This document shows, piece after piece, positions 7,039-11,771 of a DNA stretch of 11,771 nucleotides. Under the pieces are notes generated by a model. That model saw only the letters and a list, made by a program, of their open reading frames with translations, was not told the origin of the DNA and did not search any database. The stretch comes from Candidatus Altarchaeota archaeon. GTDB taxonomy: Archaea > Altiarchaeota > Altiarchaeia > IMC4 > DAOVSA01. Within the stretch, counting starts at the first letter, position 1. Every line of letters begins with the position of its first letter. A program made the translations under genes and the position numbers. The stretch spans positions 1-11,771 of the forward strand of contig DAOVSA010000005.1 of assembly GCA_030633635.1 (NCBI GenBank). The letters run 5' to 3'.

Positions 7039-7302
7039 AATTTGCGAAGCAAATTACTCAAAATTGCAAAGCAATTTTGGTAGCCAAAATTCCGAAAGAA
7101 TTTTGCGCTCCTTTCTTTTCCGTCAACGCTTTTACTCAAAAGTGCTACGCACTTTTTGTACAGCAAAATCATTTATGATTTTGTGTCCAACGAACACGAA
7201 AAACCCATTGGGTTTTTGTGCACAATGAATCTTGATTCATTCGTGTCTCTGATTCGTTTGGAGCCAAAAATCCCGATTTTTGCGCTCTTTTCGAAAGAAA
7301 AG
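7039..7302. repeat. Array of about nine short hairpins with a shared architecture
   Basis: Perfect inverted repeats follow one another. Inner stems: 7039-7045/7049-7055, 7059-7067/7071-7079, 7085-7092/7098-7105, 7138-7145/7149-7156, 7164-7171/7176-7183, 7199-7206/7210-7217, 7224-7230/7235-7241, 7265-7271/7276-7282 and 7287-7292/7297-7302. Loops are 3-5 bases (AAA, CGAAA, TAC, TTTA, ATT, CTTG, CCCG, GAAA). Seven units also have an outer 3-bp clamp set off by a one-base bulge or small internal loop: TAC/GTA, AGC/GCT, TAC/GTA, ACA/TGT, CAC/GTG, CAC/GTG and AGC/GCT. This makes units of 25-28 nt (7055-7082, 7082-7109, 7133-7160, 7160-7186, 7195-7220, 7221-7245, 7262-7286). Stem sequences differ while pairing is kept. 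Two stretches, 7110-7132 and 7246-7261, are unpaired. Confidence 0.9.
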
Positions 7303-7309
7303 GGTTGGG

Positions 7310-7359
7310 TTGGTAGGCACTTTGGAATGAAGGTTGAGGAAAGCATCGAGGAGAAATAA
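7310..7359 (+). repeat. Direct repeat copy B: second aroB' coding tail with stop codon
   Basis: This is the downstream copy of the aroB' tail, exactly 330 bases (110 codons) from copy A. It encodes the same residues, [15 protein letters not shown], followed by TAA. An open frame from ATG 7156 runs through the last five hairpins into it (67 codons), so the tail could be translated, but no ribosome-binding site or promoter supports that. It is best read as a duplicated gene end, either from tandem duplication or from an element that brought or created the extra end. Confidence 0.9.
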
Positions 7360-7456
7360 TGCAGGTTGCTTTTAAAGAGAGATCTATCGAGATGTATAAC
7401 TATCTGATTACTTTGCAATCGAGCGCTCCCATGAATGAGCACAGCAATTTTAACAA

Positions 7457-7873
7457 CTATTCACCAATTATCTGAACAATCAAGTTTCTGCTCCTTGGTT
7501 TATTATCCAGTTCCAAAAATATTATCTGCTGCCATGTTCCTAAGATTAATCTTTTATCTTTGAAGGGAACCGTGAGACTCGGACCAAGAAAAGATGCACG
7601 GATATGGGAATGTCCATTGCCATCATGCCACCTCAATTCGTGCATATACTTGATATTTCTGGGCATGAGACGTTCTAATGCATCTGAAATATCTTTTAAT
7701 AACCCAGGTTCGTATTCAATGGTTGTAATCGCTCCGGTAGACCCACTAACAAAAATGACTGCAATTCCGGCTCTTAGGTCGGTATCCCTCACCAATTGAT
7801 CGACATCCCGGGTTATATCTATTATGTCTCCCTCGTTTGTTTGTAAACTTATGTTCTTGGTTATTATAGTCAT
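7457..7873 (-). CDS. YjbQ/UPF0047 family protein
   Basis: The 138-aa protein is a full member of the YjbQ (UPF0047) family, a small beta-fold protein with a conserved metal/phosphate-site-like His cluster. The E. coli member has been linked to thiamine-phosphate synthase activity, but the physiological role in archaea is not settled. Hallmarks are VSGSTGAITTIEYEPGLLKDI near residue 45, then YMHELRWHDGNGHSHIRAS with its His residues, FLGPSLTVPF and LGTWQQIIFLELDNKPRSR. An upstream GTG (7882) is open, but it lies inside the Shine-Dalgarno sequence, so ATG 7873 is the start. It is the last gene of the minus-strand series after AspRS (gap 64 bp). Its 3' end faces the duplicated aroB' tail. Confidence 0.9.
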   Translation of the reverse strand: MTIITKNISLQTNEGDIIDITRDVDQLVRDTDLRAGIAVIFVSGSTGAITTIEYEPGLLKDISDALERLMPRNIKYMHELRWHDGNGHSHIRASFLGPSLTVPFKDKRLILGTWQQIIFLELDNKPRSRNLIVQIIGE

Positions 7874-7876
7874 TTG

Positions 7877-7885
7877 GATCACCTC
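7877..7885 (-). promoter_or_regulatory. Ribosome binding site of the YjbQ gene
   Basis: On the minus strand GAGGTGATC matches the complement of the archaeal 16S rRNA 3' end over nine bases, with six bases between GAGGTG and the ATG at 7873. It decides the start: the upstream in-frame GTG is part of this site. The PRC-barrel gene has nearly the same context (GGTGATCYAAATG in both). Confidence 0.8.
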
Positions 7886-7934
7886 ACCAATTGGTATTAT
7901 TTTAAATTAGTATTATTTTAATAATATTATTTTA
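7886..7934 (-). promoter_or_regulatory. AT-rich repeat array and palindrome before the YjbQ gene
   Basis: The string TAAAATAATA on the minus strand occurs three times (plus-strand positions 7895-7904, 7911-7920, 7925-7934), spaced 14-16 bases. The 10-bp palindrome ACCAATTGGT (7886-7895) lies between the array and the ribosome-binding site. One of the copies may act as the TATA box; the palindrome could be an operator. The AspRS stop (7938-7940) immediately precedes the array, so readthrough from AspRS is also possible. Confidence 0.4.
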
Positions 7935-7937
7935 GTA

Positions 7938-9236
7938 TTAGGGCACCAGCCTGTGCCGGTCCCTTGGAAATAGTACAACCTCTCTGACTGGCATATCCAA
8001 CAATTGCATCATTATTCTGTCAATACCCAAGCCGAAACCCCCGTGTGGAGGCATTCCATACTCGAATGCATTTAAGTAGAACTCTAGACCGGTTTTACCG
8101 AGCCCCAGATGTTCAATTCTCTCGGTCAATAGATCATGGCAATGAATACGTTGGCCACCAGAGGCGATTTCGACGCCCTTATATCCCAAATCAAAGGATC
8201 TTGAGTATTTGTGGTTTTTTGCGGGCATCGTATAAAATGGTTTTATCTTAAGCGGGTATTGGGTCAGAAAATACAGTTCAGAGTTATACTCTTCTTTCAT
8301 TATCCTGCCTAAAAGTTTTTCAGCCTCGGTGTCCAGATCCTCACCCCATTGAATGAATTTTTTATGGTCTTTGAGCATTTCCACTGCCTCATCATACGTA
8401 ATCCTTCTGATGTCTGTTGGAACACTTATTTCCTTGCCTAAAACTTTCAATTCTTCACACTTCGAACAAGATTTGATGATCGATTTGACCAGCCCTTCTA
8501 GGATATTCATCACATCATTTTCATCTTTAATGAACGCCATTTCAATATCTATGGCCGTTATCTCATTCAAATGTCTTCTTGTATCGTGTTCCTCGGCCCT
8601 GAAATAATATGTTACCTCATAAACCCTATCGAAACCCGTTGCCATCATCATCTGTTTGTACAGCTGTGGTGATTGCGCCAAAAATGCTTCTTTGTCGAAA
8701 TAAGATAGTGGAAATAACTCGGTTCCGCCCTCAGAAGCGCTTGCTATTATCTTGGGGGTATGGATCTCTACAAAAGAGTTGTTCGCAAGGAATTCTCTGC
8801 CAGCTCTTAGAACATTATCTCGTATCTTAAATATTGCCGCAATTCTTGGTTTCCTCAAATCCATAAAACGGTTGTTTAGCCTTGTATCGAGATCTGCTCT
8901 CACTTTTTCGGTGACATCCAATGGTAAGGGGGACTTCGATTTATTTATGGTCTTTATCGAACTCGGAAAAATTTCTACGCCTTTCGGGGCCTGTTCATTG
9001 AGTTTAACCGTACCAGTTACTTCTATAACTGATTCTTTACTCAGTTCTTCTATTTTATGCAGGACAACATCTTCTGTTGCTCCTTTTCTCGCGGTTATTT
9101 GTATGAATCCATCCCTATCTCTGAGGATTAGGAACTTTAGTTTCCCAAGATCTCGAATTTCGTGAACCCACCCATATAGGATAACAGATTTTCCATCTGA
9201 TTTTTGAGTTATCTCATTGGAATAGTGTGTTCTCAT
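7938..9236 (-). CDS. aspS: Aspartyl-tRNA synthetase, predicted non-discriminating (Asp/Asn)
   Basis: This is an archaeal-type class IIb synthetase of 432 aa, normal length. The N-terminal OB-fold anticodon domain covers residues 1-100. The catalytic domain has GGTELFP (170-176), AQSPQLYKQ, motif 2 FRAEEHDTRRHLNE (212-225), motif 3 FGLGIDR (401-407) and the terminal RDRHRLVP. Two anticodon-domain positions separate Asp-only from Asp/Asn enzymes in archaea: Trp and Lys in the discriminating Thermococcus enzyme, His and Pro in non-discriminating ones. Here they are His25 (GWVHEIRDLG) and Pro84 (EQAPKG). The enzyme should therefore also charge tRNA(Asn) with Asp, which GatCAB (gatA at 169) would amidate. 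No Shine-Dalgarno is seen at ATG 9236. It lies downstream of NAD kinase across a 144-bp gap that has its own TATA box. Confidence 0.94.
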   Translation of the reverse strand: MRTHYSNEITQKSDGKSVILYGWVHEIRDLGKLKFLILRDRDGFIQITARKGATEDVVLHKIEELSKESVIEVTGTVKLNEQAPKGVEIFPSSIKTINKSKSPLPLDVTEKVRADLDTRLNNRFMDLRKPRIAAIFKIRDNVLRAGREFLANNSFVEIHTPKIIASASEGGTELFPLSYFDKEAFLAQSPQLYKQMMMATGFDRVYEVTYYFRAEEHDTRRHLNEITAIDIEMAFIKDENDVMNILEGLVKSIIKSCSKCEELKVLGKEISVPTDIRRITYDEAVEMLKDHKKFIQWGEDLDTEAEKLLGRIMKEEYNSELYFLTQYPLKIKPFYTMPAKNHKYSRSFDLGYKGVEIASGGQRIHCHDLLTERIEHLGLGKTGLEFYLNAFEYGMPPHGGFGLGIDRIMMQLLDMPVREVVLFPRDRHRLVP

Positions 9237-9242
9237 TTTAAG

Positions 9243-9308
9243 TTAAATTTTTAGTGCCATAAGTCTGCTGGCGTTTCCGTGGATTACGATGGTGTTGCAT
9301 CCATCCAT
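9243..9308 (-). CDS. Possible 21-codon upstream ORF or remnant before aspS
   Basis: In the 144-bp leader before aspS an ATG at 9308 opens a 21-residue frame, MDGCNTIVIHGNASRLMALK and one more Ile, ending at 9243, seven bases before the aspS ATG. It lies just after the predicted transcription start (about 9313). The residue mix looks protein-like, but no ribosome-binding site is present and the frame could be chance or the end of a lost gene. I have no function to propose. Confidence 0.2.
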   Translation of the reverse strand: MDGCNTIVIHGNASRLMALKI

Positions 9309-9331
9309 TTCTTCCAGAAACCGTCTCTTTG

Positions 9332-9371
9332 TATTTTTATATTAATTTACTCCGTTTTTTTACTCCGTTTT
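9332..9371 (-). promoter_or_regulatory. aspS promoter with an exact 13-bp tandem repeat upstream
   Basis: On the minus strand TAATATAAAAATA (9344-9332) is a good TATA box; transcription would start near 9313, giving aspS a leader of about 77 bases. Directly upstream is a perfect tandem repeat of 13 bp, read on the plus strand as TTTACTCCGTTTT at 9346-9358 and again at 9359-9371. Its position beside the TATA box is where archaeal activators or factor B contacts act, so it may be a regulator site. The repeat begins 10 bases after the NAD kinase stop. Confidence 0.5.
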
Positions 9372-9380
9372 ATGAGGAAT

Positions 9381-10166
9381 TTAATTTCCATTAGATGTAT
9401 CTAGGTCATTAAATCTCACAAATTTAACCGTTCGATCACTTTTTTCGACCAGTACTGTATCATTAAAGTGTAGTTTCTCAATAACGTGTCCATCCACTAC
9501 CAGATATGCCCCCCTGTCCTCCCTCAATAACTGGATCGAAATTTTTGAATCGTCTGGGATCACGATTGATTTTTGTTCCCCCATAAATGAGTTCGCCGGT
9601 GTAATTGTCCACGCCCTCGTATCGGGAGTGATTATTGGGCCGCCCAAAGACAAAGAATGACCTGTGGACCCTGTTTGTGTAGAAACAACGACACCATCCG
9701 CTCTAAAGTCCATTAATGGGTGACTATTCACATTTACTTTGAATTCTAACAATGATGCAGGGATTAATGGAAAAATCGATACCTCATTCAGGGCCTCGAA
9801 TCTACGATTAACCTTTAGTTTCGACCTCTCATCTATGTGAAATTTTTTATCTATCAATAAATTCAAGCCGTAAGATGCATTATCTAGATTTAATTCCGTC
9901 AGGTAACCAAATCTGCCAGCATTAATACCTAAGACTAGTGGATCAGACCTGAGTTCTTTGACTGCCCATAGAAGCGTTCCATCCCCTCCCAACGTTATAA
10001 CCAAATCGACTACCATATCTGTTATCTCTGTCCCCTTAGAATTAAGTTTGCTGGCGGCAACCGGATCCAGAGAAATATAGAACCGGGCATCTGATAATTG
10101 TTTTACTATTTTTTGTAATGGTTTTGGATCTACATGTGGATGACTAATTACGCCAATTTTATGCAT
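9381..10166 (-). CDS. ppnK: NAD kinase
   Basis: NAD kinase phosphorylates NAD+ at the 2' hydroxyl of the adenosine ribose to make NADP+. The 261-aa protein shows VITLGGDGTLLWA (GGDGT at 60-64), GINAGRFGYLTEL, LNEVSIFP, the block DFRADGVVVSTQTGSTGHSLSLGGPIITPD and the closing VDGHVIEKL. The usual form of that block is TPTGSTAYSLSAGGP, so Pro and Ala-Tyr are replaced by Gln and Gly-His; the Asp and Gly residues are kept. It is a single-domain form, without the phosphatase domain fused to it in some methanogens. ATG 10166 has no clear ribosome-binding site. It follows the PRC-barrel gene by 70 bp and may share its promoter. Aspartate dehydrogenase for NAD synthesis lies about 560 bp away, divergently. 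Confidence 0.93.
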   Translation of the reverse strand: MHKIGVISHPHVDPKPLQKIVKQLSDARFYISLDPVAASKLNSKGTEITDMVVDLVITLGGDGTLLWAVKELRSDPLVLGINAGRFGYLTELNLDNASYGLNLLIDKKFHIDERSKLKVNRRFEALNEVSIFPLIPASLLEFKVNVNSHPLMDFRADGVVVSTQTGSTGHSLSLGGPIITPDTRAWTITPANSFMGEQKSIVIPDDSKISIQLLREDRGAYLVVDGHVIEKLHFNDTVLVEKSDRTVKFVRFNDLDTSNGN

Positions 10167-10236
10167 TTTAGGGTTATCAGTATGTGTATCTCAGAAGTCT
10201 GATGTCTTCATATCCTGTGGGGTGTGTCAAAGGGAT

Positions 10237-10512
10237 TTATGTCTTTAGTTTATGTCTTTTTTCAGGCTTTGGTTCGACCCGGGACATGATTACATCCCCT
10301 ATCTCAGAAACATCACTATATTTTATGCTTTTTGTTCGTAATATCGACCCAACTCTATCCTTTGATAGAACTCCTTCCCTCAATGGCTCAAGGGTTAACC
10401 TCATCACCTCACCACCATCCAGATTTAATATGACGTCTTCCACTTTGCCGAGGTATCTGGCTTTATCTGTGAAAATATCCATCCCATACAATTCCGACAA
10501 TTTCATACTCAT
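10237..10512 (-). CDS. Small PRC-barrel domain protein
   Basis: The 91-aa protein starts with MSMKLSELYGMDIFTDKARY, then LGKVEDVILNLDGGEVMRLTLEP, a pattern typical of the PRC-barrel fold; the C-terminal 45 residues are charged and end KPEKRHKLKT. There are no membrane segments. Single-domain PRC-barrel proteins are widespread in euryarchaea. Some (CdpB in haloarchaea) bind SepF in cell division, others have no known role; this sequence alone does not decide. ATG 10512 is supported by GGTGATC six bases upstream. It is the first gene of the minus-strand series before NAD kinase. A near-repeat of 13 bp straddles its stop codon (10236-10261). Confidence 0.8.
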   Translation of the reverse strand: MSMKLSELYGMDIFTDKARYLGKVEDVILNLDGGEVMRLTLEPLREGVLSKDRVGSILRTKSIKYSDVSEIGDVIMSRVEPKPEKRHKLKT

Positions 10513-10515
10513 TTA

Positions 10516-10522
10516 GATCACC
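10516..10522 (-). promoter_or_regulatory. Ribosome binding site of the PRC-barrel gene
   Basis: GGTGATC on the minus strand pairs with the 16S rRNA 3' end. The GGTG core is six bases before the ATG at 10512. Confidence 0.75.
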
Positions 10523-10561
10523 AGTAATATTATACTTTTCTTAATTTAATAGTGAAAGAGA

Positions 10562-10572
10562 GTATATAAAAG
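10562..10572 (-). promoter_or_regulatory. TATA box of the PRC-barrel/NAD kinase unit
   Basis: On the minus strand CTTTTATATAC is close to the archaeal TATA consensus. Transcription would start near 10540, leaving a leader of about 28 bases that contains the ribosome-binding site. On the plus strand the same box reads GTATATAAAAG and could also serve the small ORF at 10615. Confidence 0.6.
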
Positions 10573-10614
10573 TAACCTTCATTTTCGGGGAAACATCAAT
10601 CATTGGTTTGATCG

Positions 10615-10722
10615 GTGGGAGGGGTCACTTCCGGTATTGCTGCCCTCGATGCGATTGACTTATTTGAGGGAGTCATTGGTATCTGTGCGTATCGGATTAT
10701 ATATTTTGGTATTACCATGTGA
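10615..10722 (+). CDS. Possible 35-codon ORF just before aspartate dehydrogenase
   Basis: From GTG 10615 a frame of 35 codons (beginning VGGVTSGIAALDAIDLFEGV and ending YFGITM) runs to TGA 10720-10722, one base before the ATG of aspartate dehydrogenase. It is glycine-rich and hydrophobic, so it could be one membrane segment or the end of a truncated membrane protein. The tight junction suggests coupling, and a TATA box lies 45 bases upstream. Against it: no ribosome-binding site, a very short length, and a better TATA box for the dehydrogenase inside the frame. No family is recognised. Confidence 0.25.
   Translation: MGGVTSGIAALDAIDLFEGVIGICAYRIIYFGITM
10697..10704 (+). promoter_or_regulatory. 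TATA box of aspartate dehydrogenase
   Basis: TTATATAT is centred about 24 bases before ATG 10724, the distance expected if transcription starts at the ATG itself. This supports a leaderless message and rejects the longer open frame that begins at 10637. Confidence 0.6.
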
Positions 10723-10723
10723 A

Positions 10724-11521
10724 ATGAGGATAGGAATGATTGGGTGTGGAAACATCGGGAAAAGCATAATAAATGCCATTCAGAACAACATAATAGAGTG
10801 TGAATTGGTTGCAATATTAGATAAGATCCCCAAAAATGTTCCGGATTTAGATTCAGGAGGAAAATCAGAGGTAGAGGTTACAGCCCAATTTAGTAAATTT
10901 CTGAGCTGTGATTTTGATCTGGTAATTGAATCTGCATCTCAGCAAGCGGTAAGGGAATACGGCATAAAAATCCTGGAATCTAAACGGGATTTGATGATAA
11001 TGAGCACCGGTGCACTGACCGATCTAGACTTATTTGAAGAGATGAAAGAAATCGCTAAAAAAAATAATCTAAAGATTTATTTGCCGTCTGGTGCAATTGC
11101 CGGAGTAGATGGCTTAAAGTCCGCAGGAGTTGCCCACATAGATTCGGTTACCATAACAACCAAAAAGAACCCGATGAGTTTGGGTGTTGGAATGAACGCC
11201 GAGATAAAAGCAGGCAGAGAAACCACATTATACGAAGGGCCCGCCAAAGAGGCTGTAAAAAGATTTCCATTCAATGTTAACGTTGCAGCAACCCTGAGTT
11301 TAGCAGGTATTGGCTTAGAAAAAACCAGGGTGAAGGTGATCGCAGATCCGTCTATTGAAGAAAATATCCATCAAATCCATGTTATCGGGGATTTTGGTGA
11401 ATTTAAAACCGAGGTCAAGAATATTCCATCACCAGAAAATCCAAAAACCTCCTATTTAGCCGCATTGTCAGCAATCGCAACCTTAAAAAAGATTACAGAA
11501 CCTATCCAGATCGGGACGTGA
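10724..11521 (+). CDS. nadX: L-aspartate dehydrogenase (NAD biosynthesis)
   Basis: The 265-aa protein oxidises L-aspartate with NAD(P)+ to iminoaspartate, which quinolinate synthase (NadA) uses for NAD synthesis; in archaea it replaces aspartate oxidase. It shows the Rossmann motif MIGCGNIG (Gly7-Gly12), VIESASQQAVREYG, MIMSTGALTD, IYLPSGAIAGVDGLKSA, FPFNVNVAATLSLAG, the catalytic-type His216 in ENIHQIHV and NPKTSYLAALSA near the end. These blocks closely follow the Archaeoglobus fulgidus enzyme. The frame is open to 10637, but the family N terminus and the TATA box set the start at 10724. It is transcribed away from the NAD kinase unit. The last 30 bases plus stop and six more bases are repeated 69 bp downstream. 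Confidence 0.92.
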   Translation: MRIGMIGCGNIGKSIINAIQNNIIECELVAILDKIPKNVPDLDSGGKSEVEVTAQFSKFLSCDFDLVIESASQQAVREYGIKILESKRDLMIMSTGALTDLDLFEEMKEIAKKNNLKIYLPSGAIAGVDGLKSAGVAHIDSVTITTKKNPMSLGVGMNAEIKAGRETTLYEGPAKEAVKRFPFNVNVAATLSLAGIGLEKTRVKVIADPSIEENIHQIHVIGDFGEFKTEVKNIPSPENPKTSYLAALSAIATLKKITEPIQIGT

Positions 11522-11527
11522 TGGTTT
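11488..11527 (+). repeat. Direct repeat copy A: 3' tail of aspartate dehydrogenase
   Basis: Forty bases covering the codons KITEPIQIGT, the stop TGA and TGGTTT match 11557-11596 at 35 positions. Three of the five differences are at third codon positions. The two first-position changes give Ile to Val and Gly to Arg. Confidence 0.9.
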
Positions 11528-11556
11528 ATTTTACCGGCCCCGCCCGCCACCAGTGC

Positions 11557-11596
11557 AAAGATTACAGAACCAGTTCAGATTAGGACGTGATGGTTT
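11557..11596 (+). repeat. Direct repeat copy B: second aspartate dehydrogenase tail
   Basis: The downstream copy encodes KITEPVQIRT and TGA in the same frame as the gene, 69 bases (23 codons) later. The 29-base spacer between copies contains a GC-rich run (ACCGGCCCCGCCCGCCACC) unlike the AT-rich surroundings. The spacer has no stop in that frame, so a readthrough of the gene's TGA would continue to the second TGA. Confidence 0.9.
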
Positions 11597-11673
11597 TAAC
11601 CCAAAAATGTTAGTTAAGCGACCAAGAAAATTTTACTGTCCTGTAATTAAAAGTATATTACATCAAGAAGACG

Positions 11674-11771
11674 ATGAACCATCTAAAGAGTCAAAAGAAA
11701 AATATGCTACTCGGGTTTGTGATCGTGTGTCTGGCATTATTTTATTTTGGATTTGGTATCTATTTCTCGCC
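11674..11771 (+). CDS. Probable membrane or secreted protein, N-terminal fragment
   Basis: From ATG 11674 the sequence reads MNHLKSQKKN followed by a hydrophobic stretch, MLLGFVIVCLALFYFGFGIY, running to the window edge. Positive charges before about 20 apolar residues are typical of a signal anchor or signal peptide. TAATTAAAAGT (11644-11654) is a plausible TATA box for a leaderless start. An overlapping frame from ATG 11607 is also open to the edge (55 codons) and cannot be excluded. Too little is visible to name a family. Confidence 0.45.
   Translation, partial: MNHLKSQKKNMLLGFVIVCLALFYFGFGIYFS

Noticed and set aside
7039..7302. CRISPR array
   Set aside because: There is no constant repeat sequence. 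The hairpin arms differ between units, and there are no spacers of uniform length or cas genes.
7173..7442. 89-codon minus-strand ORF through the hairpin region
   Set aside because: It is antisense to the hairpins and to copy B of the aroB' tail. Its middle is simply the reverse reading of the duplicated tail, which also appears in the neighbouring minus frame 6879-7172. No promoter or ribosome-binding site is seen.
7874..7882. GTG start of the YjbQ gene
   Set aside because: The GTG is part of the Shine-Dalgarno sequence GAGGTGATC that serves ATG 7873.
8752..9165. 137-codon plus-strand ORF opposite aspS
   Set aside because: It is the antisense shadow of the firmly identified AspRS gene, has no family features, and is typical of the other overlapping open frames in the window.
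10236..10261. Third gene-tail duplication at the PRC-barrel stop
   Set aside because: A 13-bp near-repeat (11 of 13) straddles the stop, but it is short, low-complexity and not in frame with the gene, so I do not group it with the two clear cases.
10637..10723. Longer start for aspartate dehydrogenase
   Set aside because: The extra 29 residues precede the Rossmann motif, which in this family starts at the N terminus. The TATA box at 10697 would lie inside the gene.
11607..11771. Alternative 55-codon open frame at the window end (MLVKRPRKFYCPVIK...)
   Set aside because: It overlaps the frame at 11674. The latter has a clearer N-terminal hydrophobic segment and a better-placed TATA box. The alternative is not excluded, because both run off the edge.

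Overview
The window reads as a chromosomal segment of a euryarchaeon. The evidence is an archaeal information-processing gene set (exosome Rrp42, fibrillarin, stand-alone Bud32, archaeal-type AspRS, GatA), the archaeal shikimate enzyme 3-dehydroquinate synthase II, and an archaeal-type L-aspartate dehydrogenase. Promoters look archaeal: TATA boxes sit about 26 bases before expected starts, several genes look leaderless, and two genes have the ribosome-binding string GGTGATC. The DNA is AT-rich. I cannot name the genus; a methanogen-related lineage is only a guess.

Layout. 2-1488 (+): the 3' end of trpG overlaps gatA. 1719-3399 (+): rrp42 and fibrillarin, each as a single unit with gaps of about 230 bp. 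3396-4604 (-): a phosphoenolpyruvate-synthase-like protein that has the phosphohistidine and PEP-binding domains but no ATP-grasp half. It diverges from 4685-5260 (+), a KaiC/RecA-fold protein without a Walker A motif. 5300-5911 (-): Bud32, divergent from aroB' (5962-7029, +). Then come the hairpin region 7030-7370 and a minus-strand series read from 10512 down to 7457: PRC-barrel protein, NAD kinase, AspRS and a YjbQ-family protein. 10724-11521 (+): L-aspartate dehydrogenase. The last ~100 bp probably start a membrane protein.

Functional threads. (1) RNA and translation: AspRS carries both residues that mark non-discriminating enzymes (His25, Pro84). This fits GatA: the pair would make Asn-tRNA(Asn) by misacylation and transamidation. 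Bud32 (t6A), Rrp42 and fibrillarin add RNA modification and decay. (2) NAD(P): aspartate dehydrogenase (entry to NAD synthesis) and NAD kinase (NADP) lie close together. (3) Aromatic amino acids: trpG and aroB'.

Most unusual. Directly after aroB' lies a 265-bp string of about nine short hairpins. Their stems differ in sequence but share one architecture: a 25-28 nt unit with a 3-bp outer clamp, a one-sided bulge and an AT-rich stem. The string is followed by a second 50-bp copy of the aroB' coding tail including its stop codon; the two differences from the original are both synonymous. A second gene in the window, aspartate dehydrogenase, also has its coding tail and stop codon repeated downstream (40 bp, 35 identical). 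The offsets are 330 and 69 bases, both multiples of three. Two tail duplications in under 12 kb suggest a common mechanism, possibly a small element family that inserts at gene 3' ends and restores the host gene's end. This is the best candidate here for something undescribed.
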